A stretch of 64,000 nt of DNA from Rhodobacteraceae bacterium S2214 (GTDB taxonomy: Bacteria; Pseudomonadota; Alphaproteobacteria; Rhodobacterales; Rhodobacteraceae): contig CP081161.1 in assembly GCA_025141675.1 (NCBI GenBank), positions 3,139,501 through 3,203,500 on the forward strand, read 5' to 3'. The translations under genes were made by a program, and so were the position numbers. Below, one piece after another: positions 60,202-64,000 of this stretch (position 1 is its first letter; each line of letters begins with the position of its first letter). Below the pieces are notes generated by a model that was not told the DNA's origin, did no database searches, and worked only from the letters and a program-made list of their open reading frames with translations.

Positions 60202-60230
60202 AAAAGGCCCGCAAATGTGCGGGCCTTTTT
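60202..60230. terminator. bidirectional terminator
   Basis: A 12-bp stem, AAAAGGCCCGCA / TGCGGGCCTTTT, with a 4-base loop, flanked by T on both strands. It separates the fad operon from the convergent transporter gene. Confidence 0.9.
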
Positions 60231-60234
60231 GCGT

Positions 60235-61098
60235 TTAGCGGCCTCTTTTCCAGATGATCAGACCCGCCAGAACGATCACGCTTGCACCAACAATCTCGAT
60301 TGCGTCAGGATACAGTGCAAAGATCAGAATGTCCGACGCCATCATGTAAATGAGATAGCTGTACGAGATCGGCATCAACGCATTTGCAGGCGCGATGTTA
60401 TGGGCACGTGTCAGAATTTCATGCCCCGCCCAAGCGCACAGGCCTAGCATACCCCACATCACCAAATCGGGCCACGTCTTCGCCGGTTCCCAGACCGCAT
60501 AAGCCATTGGTGCAATCACAATCGTACCGGTCAAGCCACCGTAGAACTGTAGCGTTTGGGTTTCGACATCTTGGGTCAAATACCGCGTCAAAAGCGAATA
60601 GGCTGCAAGCAAGAATGCGTTCACCACGCACAATAGTGCTGCCCAATGATAATCAACGCCAAAGGGCTGGATCACGATGATGACGCCCACGAACCCCAGC
60701 AGGATCGCGCCCCACCGCCACGGTCCAACCCGTTCGCCCAAAACCTGAACGGACAAGAGACACACGATGATGGGGACTGAGAACGCGATGGCCGAAATAA
60801 TCGTTAGCGGCAGGTAGGTGATCGCGATGAAGTTCAGCATCGTCGCGACCACCAAAAGCAAGGCCCGCAAAACAATTAACGGCAGCTTGGGGTGGCGCAA
60901 CGGGGTTTGTCCGGTCGCAGCAATCCCTGCGCTAATGGCAAAGTGGCCCGCATAGCGAAGAAAGGCAACCTGCAGCGCCGGAAACCCTAGCCCAATCAAC
61001 CACTTCGCCGTTGTGTCCACCATGGTGAACAACAAATAGACGACCAGCATCATCAAGATGCCGACGCCTATTCTATCGGGCGTTGTGGCATCTCTCAC
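60235..61098 (-). CDS. DMT-superfamily (EamA) permease
   Basis: A 287-residue protein with ten predicted helices in two EamA repeats, for example F-L-R-Y-A-G-H-F-A-I-S-A and L-L-G-F-V-G-V-I-I-V-I-Q-P-F-G-V in the first half. It moves amino acids or other metabolites; substrate unknown. GTG at 61098 directly follows the upstream TAG, so it ends the minus-strand operon. Confidence 0.85.
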   Translation of the reverse strand: MRDATTPDRIGVGILMMLVVYLLFTMVDTTAKWLIGLGFPALQVAFLRYAGHFAISAGIAATGQTPLRHPKLPLIVLRALLLVVATMLNFIAITYLPLTIISAIAFSVPIIVCLLSVQVLGERVGPWRWGAILLGFVGVIIVIQPFGVDYHWAALLCVVNAFLLAAYSLLTRYLTQDVETQTLQFYGGLTGTIVIAPMAYAVWEPAKTWPDLVMWGMLGLCAWAGHEILTRAHNIAPANALMPISYSYLIYMMASDILIFALYPDAIEIVGASVIVLAGLIIWKRGR

Positions 61099-61989
61099 CT
61101 AGTTTTGGCCGAACATTTTGGAATAGAAATCGACCATTTGCGACACCATTTCATCGCCGTGGCCTGCGTCTTTCGCGGATTTCATCGCATTCAGCGGGCC
61201 ACCGACAAGCGCGGACTCTGTGCCCGCATCTTTTGCCATTTGGTCGTAATACCCAAGGTCTTTGGCCGCATTACCGATACTGAAAGCCAACATATCTGGA
61301 TTGCCGTCGATTGCGTAGCCTTTGACCAGGTCCATCATCATCGATTTCAACGGACCCGCCGCAATGACATCAAACACCTGCTGACGGTCCACACCTGCGA
61401 CGTCCGACATCGCGAACACTTCGCCCATCGCGTTTGCAACGGTCATCCCGAAAAAGTTGTTCATCAGCTTGATTGTGTGACCCGATCCAACGGCCCCCAA
61501 ATGAAAGACGTTTTCGCCCAAGTCATCCAAAACTGGTTTGATCTTGTCAAAAGCGGCTTTGTCGCCGGACGCCATGATATTCAATTTGCCGTCATAGGCC
61601 TGCTGGGGTGTCCGTCCCAATGGACCGTCCAGCATCGTGCCGCCCGCCGCTGCGACTTTTTCCGCCAAGGCGCGCGTGCTTCCGGGCAGTGACGTGCCGA
61701 AGTCGATGACGACTGCGCCTGATTGAAGTCCTGCAATCACGCCATCTGCGCCGGTCATGCGGGCTTCCACACTGGCGGATGTATCCATGCACAGCATGAC
61801 GATATCGCTGGCACTGGCCACGTCGCGCGCAGTGTCCACTTCGGTCGCCCCGCGTGCAACAGCCGCATCAATGTTCGGGCGAGACCGGTTCGCGGTCACG
61901 GTGACCTGATAACCCAAGTCCTGAAGGCGAGAGACCATAGCCGATCCCATCAGCCCCAGCCCGATAAATCCAATGGTGGGTTTCGTCAT
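61099..61989 (-). CDS. NAD(P)-dependent beta-hydroxyacid dehydrogenase (3-hydroxyisobutyrate dehydrogenase family)
   Basis: A 296-residue oxidoreductase. Rossmann motif I-G-F-I-G-L-G-L-M-G-S-A-M at 5-17, then D-G-P-L-G-R-T-P-Q-Q-A-Y-D-G-K-L in place of the canonical D-A-P-V-S-G, and G-S-G-H-T-I-K-L-M-N-N-F with the catalytic Lys. The substrate cannot be told from sequence. Overlaps the upstream Gfo/Idh/MocA gene by ATGA. Confidence 0.9.
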   Translation of the reverse strand: MTKPTIGFIGLGLMGSAMVSRLQDLGYQVTVTANRSRPNIDAAVARGATEVDTARDVASASDIVMLCMDTSASVEARMTGADGVIAGLQSGAVVIDFGTSLPGSTRALAEKVAAAGGTMLDGPLGRTPQQAYDGKLNIMASGDKAAFDKIKPVLDDLGENVFHLGAVGSGHTIKLMNNFFGMTVANAMGEVFAMSDVAGVDRQQVFDVIAAGPLKSMMMDLVKGYAIDGNPDMLAFSIGNAAKDLGYYDQMAKDAGTESALVGGPLNAMKSAKDAGHGDEMVSQMVDFYSKMFGQN

Positions 61990-63002
61990 GCTATCTTTTC
62001 CTTCGTATCTTCGGGCTGCAGTATTTGCTGCGCCAAGAGCGTTTCAATGTCACGCGTTACCTTCAGCGTCCGCGCAGCATCAACGACATCAATTATCGGT
62101 TCGGCAGTGCCCGCAATCACTTGGCAAAAATGTGTCAGTTGCGCGATCAATGGTATCGTCTTGTTAGCAGATAAGGTTTGCGCTGTCGCGGGCTGTGACC
62201 AATCAGAGGCACCACCCCATAGTGTGAGAGATGGGAACGCGATCCCACCATGCGTGCCCGTAATCCACCACATATCCTGACCAGTGGTACCAATGTTGGG
62301 GTTCTCTGCTGTTCCGGCTTCAAAACCCCACGGGCTGGGCGCGGTATCGGCAAAGCTGATTGTCGCACATAGCCCGCTTTCAAACCGCAAAACAGCGCCA
62401 CCGCTTTCGACTTTGCCGCTGCCGCGTTGTGCATTTGATCCAAGGGCTGCAATGTCGGTGACCTCGCCAAAGATAAACCTGAGCAAGTCGATGTCATGCA
62501 CAAGGTTAATCATCACCGGACTGCCATCCGCACGCCGCCAATCCGCGTTAAAATAGCTGTCATGCTTACGCATCGCCCATATCAACGTAGAGGTCACGGG
62601 CGCGCCAATCTTGCCAGACAAGATGGCGTCCCGCAGGACGTCAATAGATGGATGATAACGTCTGTGGTGGCCAACAAGACACCGCACACCGTGCGTACGG
62701 ACGGCCTGCCCAAGATCGCGGGCTTCGTCCAATGTCGCCGTAACCGGCTTTTCGATCAACATATGCCAACCGCGCTGCGCACATTGCATTCCATGGGACG
62801 CGTGCAATCCGGTAGGTGTCGCGATGATCACACCATCGACGTGCACATTCACATCGGCAATGTCGCGAAAGACCGGGGCAGCGATCCCATCCACCTGCAC
62901 CGGATCAACAACACCAACCAATGTGCAGTCAGGATGATCCTGCACCGCCGCCACATGCCGCGCGCCGATCAGTCCGGCCCCTATAACAAGGATATCAGGC
63001 AC
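61986..63002 (-). CDS. Gfo/Idh/MocA-family oxidoreductase
   Basis: A 338-residue NAD(P)-dependent enzyme. N-terminal Rossmann V-P-D-I-L-V-I-G-A-G-L-I-G-A-R-H, E-K-P-V-T-A-T-L-D-E-A (catalytic Lys) and the H-D-I-D-L-L-R-F segment. These enzymes act on sugars, inositol or amino-sugar derivatives. GTG at 63002 overlaps the upstream stop by 8 bases; an extension to 63143 is a shadow of the dioxygenase. Confidence 0.87.
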   Translation of the reverse strand: MPDILVIGAGLIGARHVAAVQDHPDCTLVGVVDPVQVDGIAAPVFRDIADVNVHVDGVIIATPTGLHASHGMQCAQRGWHMLIEKPVTATLDEARDLGQAVRTHGVRCLVGHHRRYHPSIDVLRDAILSGKIGAPVTSTLIWAMRKHDSYFNADWRRADGSPVMINLVHDIDLLRFIFGEVTDIAALGSNAQRGSGKVESGGAVLRFESGLCATISFADTAPSPWGFEAGTAENPNIGTTGQDMWWITGTHGGIAFPSLTLWGGASDWSQPATAQTLSANKTIPLIAQLTHFCQVIAGTAEPIIDVVDAARTLKVTRDIETLLAQQILQPEDTKEKIA

Positions 63003-63945
63003 AGAATGGACTATCCGCTTGCCACCGATGTTGGTCGATATGCGGTGACGTGGCCGCTGTCGTCCGCGCCTGTTCCCACAGACCCAGCCACGTGCGCCAG
63101 TCCCGCAATTCCGTCTGCGGCTGCGCCCGAGATCTGGCAACAAAATCGGGGAACTGCTGACGTCCTGTGTTCTGCCCGCTCACGTTATATCGAATATCAA
63201 ATGACCACCTGTAACCGTCAGACGTGTTCGGCCCCGAACAATGCGGGGTCAGCGGGTGTATCAACAAGATGCTGCCCGCCGTCATTTCCGCATCAATTGC
63301 GCGATCTTGGTCAAGGTGTGCGTCAGGGATCGCAGTTTGAATTTGCGGGCAATGCGGCAACATATCGTCAGGCGGATTAGGTATCAGGCGCAAGCACCCG
63401 TCTTTCACTGTCGCATCCGTCACTGCGATCCACACCGTAATGATATCTGTTTCATCAGCCAACGGATGCCCGACGCCGCGATCCTGATGCCATGCAGTGA
63501 CGCCGATATGGGCACGCGTCTCGCCTTCAGGCACTTCGCGTTGGGGCGGCTTAATGCGGACATGCTGAATCGGATTTGACGTCAATTCACCACCAAGAAC
63601 GGTTTCGACGACATCAAGGATCGGGTCATGTGTGACCAGATCAAACACGGCGGGTCCAAAATGAAATGGCGTATCTTCCGTGATATCAGCATGAGGAAGC
63701 GAAATATCGAGCGGCTGAAACCATTCAACTTCAGCCGCCCGAGCCCGATCAAGTTTCGCCCAGAAATCAAGTCCCTCGGCTGGATCAGTCACCAATCCCT
63801 GCGCGAACCAATCGTCGTACAAGTTGTCCATAACCCCATCGTATTCTCCCCGAATTGCACGCAGCAAATCGGGGGACACGACGTCTTTAACGATCAGGTA
63901 GCCGTCCTTCTTGAACTGCGCAATTTGATCTGCCGTAAGGGTCAC
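62995..63945 (-). CDS. phytanoyl-CoA dioxygenase (PhyH) family protein
   Basis: A 316-residue Fe(II)/2-oxoglutarate enzyme. T-A-W-H-Q-D-R-G-V-G holds the H-x-D of the iron site and L-L-I-H-P-L-T-P-H-C-S the second His; S-F-D-I-R-Y-N is the usual R for 2-oxoglutarate. The substrate is unknown. GTG at 63945 overlaps the upstream stop as GTGA; an alternative ATG at 63972 would overlap it by 31 bases. First complete gene of the minus-strand operon. Confidence 0.82.
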   Translation of the reverse strand: MTLTADQIAQFKKDGYLIVKDVVSPDLLRAIRGEYDGVMDNLYDDWFAQGLVTDPAEGLDFWAKLDRARAAEVEWFQPLDISLPHADITEDTPFHFGPAVFDLVTHDPILDVVETVLGGELTSNPIQHVRIKPPQREVPEGETRAHIGVTAWHQDRGVGHPLADETDIITVWIAVTDATVKDGCLRLIPNPPDDMLPHCPQIQTAIPDAHLDQDRAIDAEMTAGSILLIHPLTPHCSGPNTSDGYRWSFDIRYNVSGQNTGRQQFPDFVARSRAQPQTELRDWRTWLGLWEQARTTAATSPHIDQHRWQADSPFCA

Positions 63946-64000
63946 AGCAATATCGTCACGATGGATGGCCACACGAGAAGCACGGTGATGGCGATCAACT
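63942..64000 (-). CDS. C-terminal end of a probable transporter permease
   Basis: At the window edge the minus strand reads L-I-A-I-T-V-L-L-V-W-P-S-I-V-T-I-L-L then TGA at 63942-63944. A hydrophobic tail of this kind is typical of a permease subunit such as TRAP DctM. The stop overlaps the proposed start of the dioxygenase as GTGA. Only 18 residues are visible. Confidence 0.4.
   Translation of the reverse strand, partial: LIAITVLLVWPSIVTILL

Overview
The window looks like a chromosomal segment of a marine alphaproteobacterium of the Rhodobacterales (Roseobacter group). The evidence is the gene content: a MipZ division ATPase, FnrL with a complete cbb3 oxidase locus (ccoNOQP and ccoGHIS), a free-standing Hint-domain protein, an alphaproteobacterial-type RNase P RNA, and many short overlaps (ATGA, GTGA, TAATG) between neighbouring genes. 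No 16S rRNA, tRNA, insertion sequence, prophage or CRISPR array was seen. The genus cannot be fixed from sequence reading alone.

Layout. 1-5.1 kb: a translation cluster (chorismate mutase, rpsP, rimM, trmD, rplS, rpmE) interrupted by a sulfotransferase-like gene and a convergent carboxymuconolactone-decarboxylase-family gene. 5.2-14 kb: a small P-loop kinase, a DUF1992 protein, the RhlE RNA helicase, MipZ, an FMN glutamate-synthase-like protein, a PLP decarboxylase, a Hint-domain protein and an LpxR-like outer-membrane deacylase. 14.2-17.4 kb: a glycine-betaine/proline-type ABC importer (proX-proW-proV, minus strand). 18-22 kb: a PstS-like/OmpA-like fusion, then a translationally coupled sulfotransferase-P450 pair.

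21.9-32.1 kb is the microaerobic respiration locus. ccoGHIS (assembly and copper supply) and ccoNOQP (the oxidase) lie on the minus strand, separated by a small surface-type lipoprotein gene. A universal stress protein gene is divergent from ccoN, and fnrL follows convergently. Three FNR-type palindromes sit where expected, one before ccoG and two between ccoN and the stress gene, which suggests that fnrL controls its neighbours. 32.3-38.2 kb is housekeeping: rpmG, rnpB, an amidase, gatCA, tadA and an RluB-type pseudouridine synthase.

38.3-45.9 kb is the most unusual region: TerC, a tiny membrane protein, an XpaC-family protein, TelA, a DUF2927 lipoprotein, an SPFH/GYF_2 protein, another lipoprotein, a cytochrome b561-like protein and a membrane-anchored double zinc-ribbon protein, all on the plus strand and mostly tightly spaced. 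This resembles a membrane stress module combining Ter-type parts with parts like Bacillus YdjG/YdjI, and is the best candidate for an incompletely described system. 45.9-50.3 kb has a sugar kinase, dtd, and the zinc uptake locus znuA / zur-znuC-znuB with a Zur-type operator and a histidine-rich tandem repeat in znuA. 50.3-60.2 kb has a MATE exporter, two hot-dog thioesterases, two paralogous MerR regulators and a fatty-acid beta-oxidation cluster (acyl-CoA dehydrogenase, thiolase, FadB-type multifunctional enzyme) with a near-perfect MerR-type palindrome. 60.2-64 kb is a minus-strand set (PhyH-type dioxygenase, Gfo/Idh/MocA oxidoreductase, 3-hydroxyisobutyrate-dehydrogenase-like enzyme, DMT permease) behind a probable transporter gene cut by the window edge.
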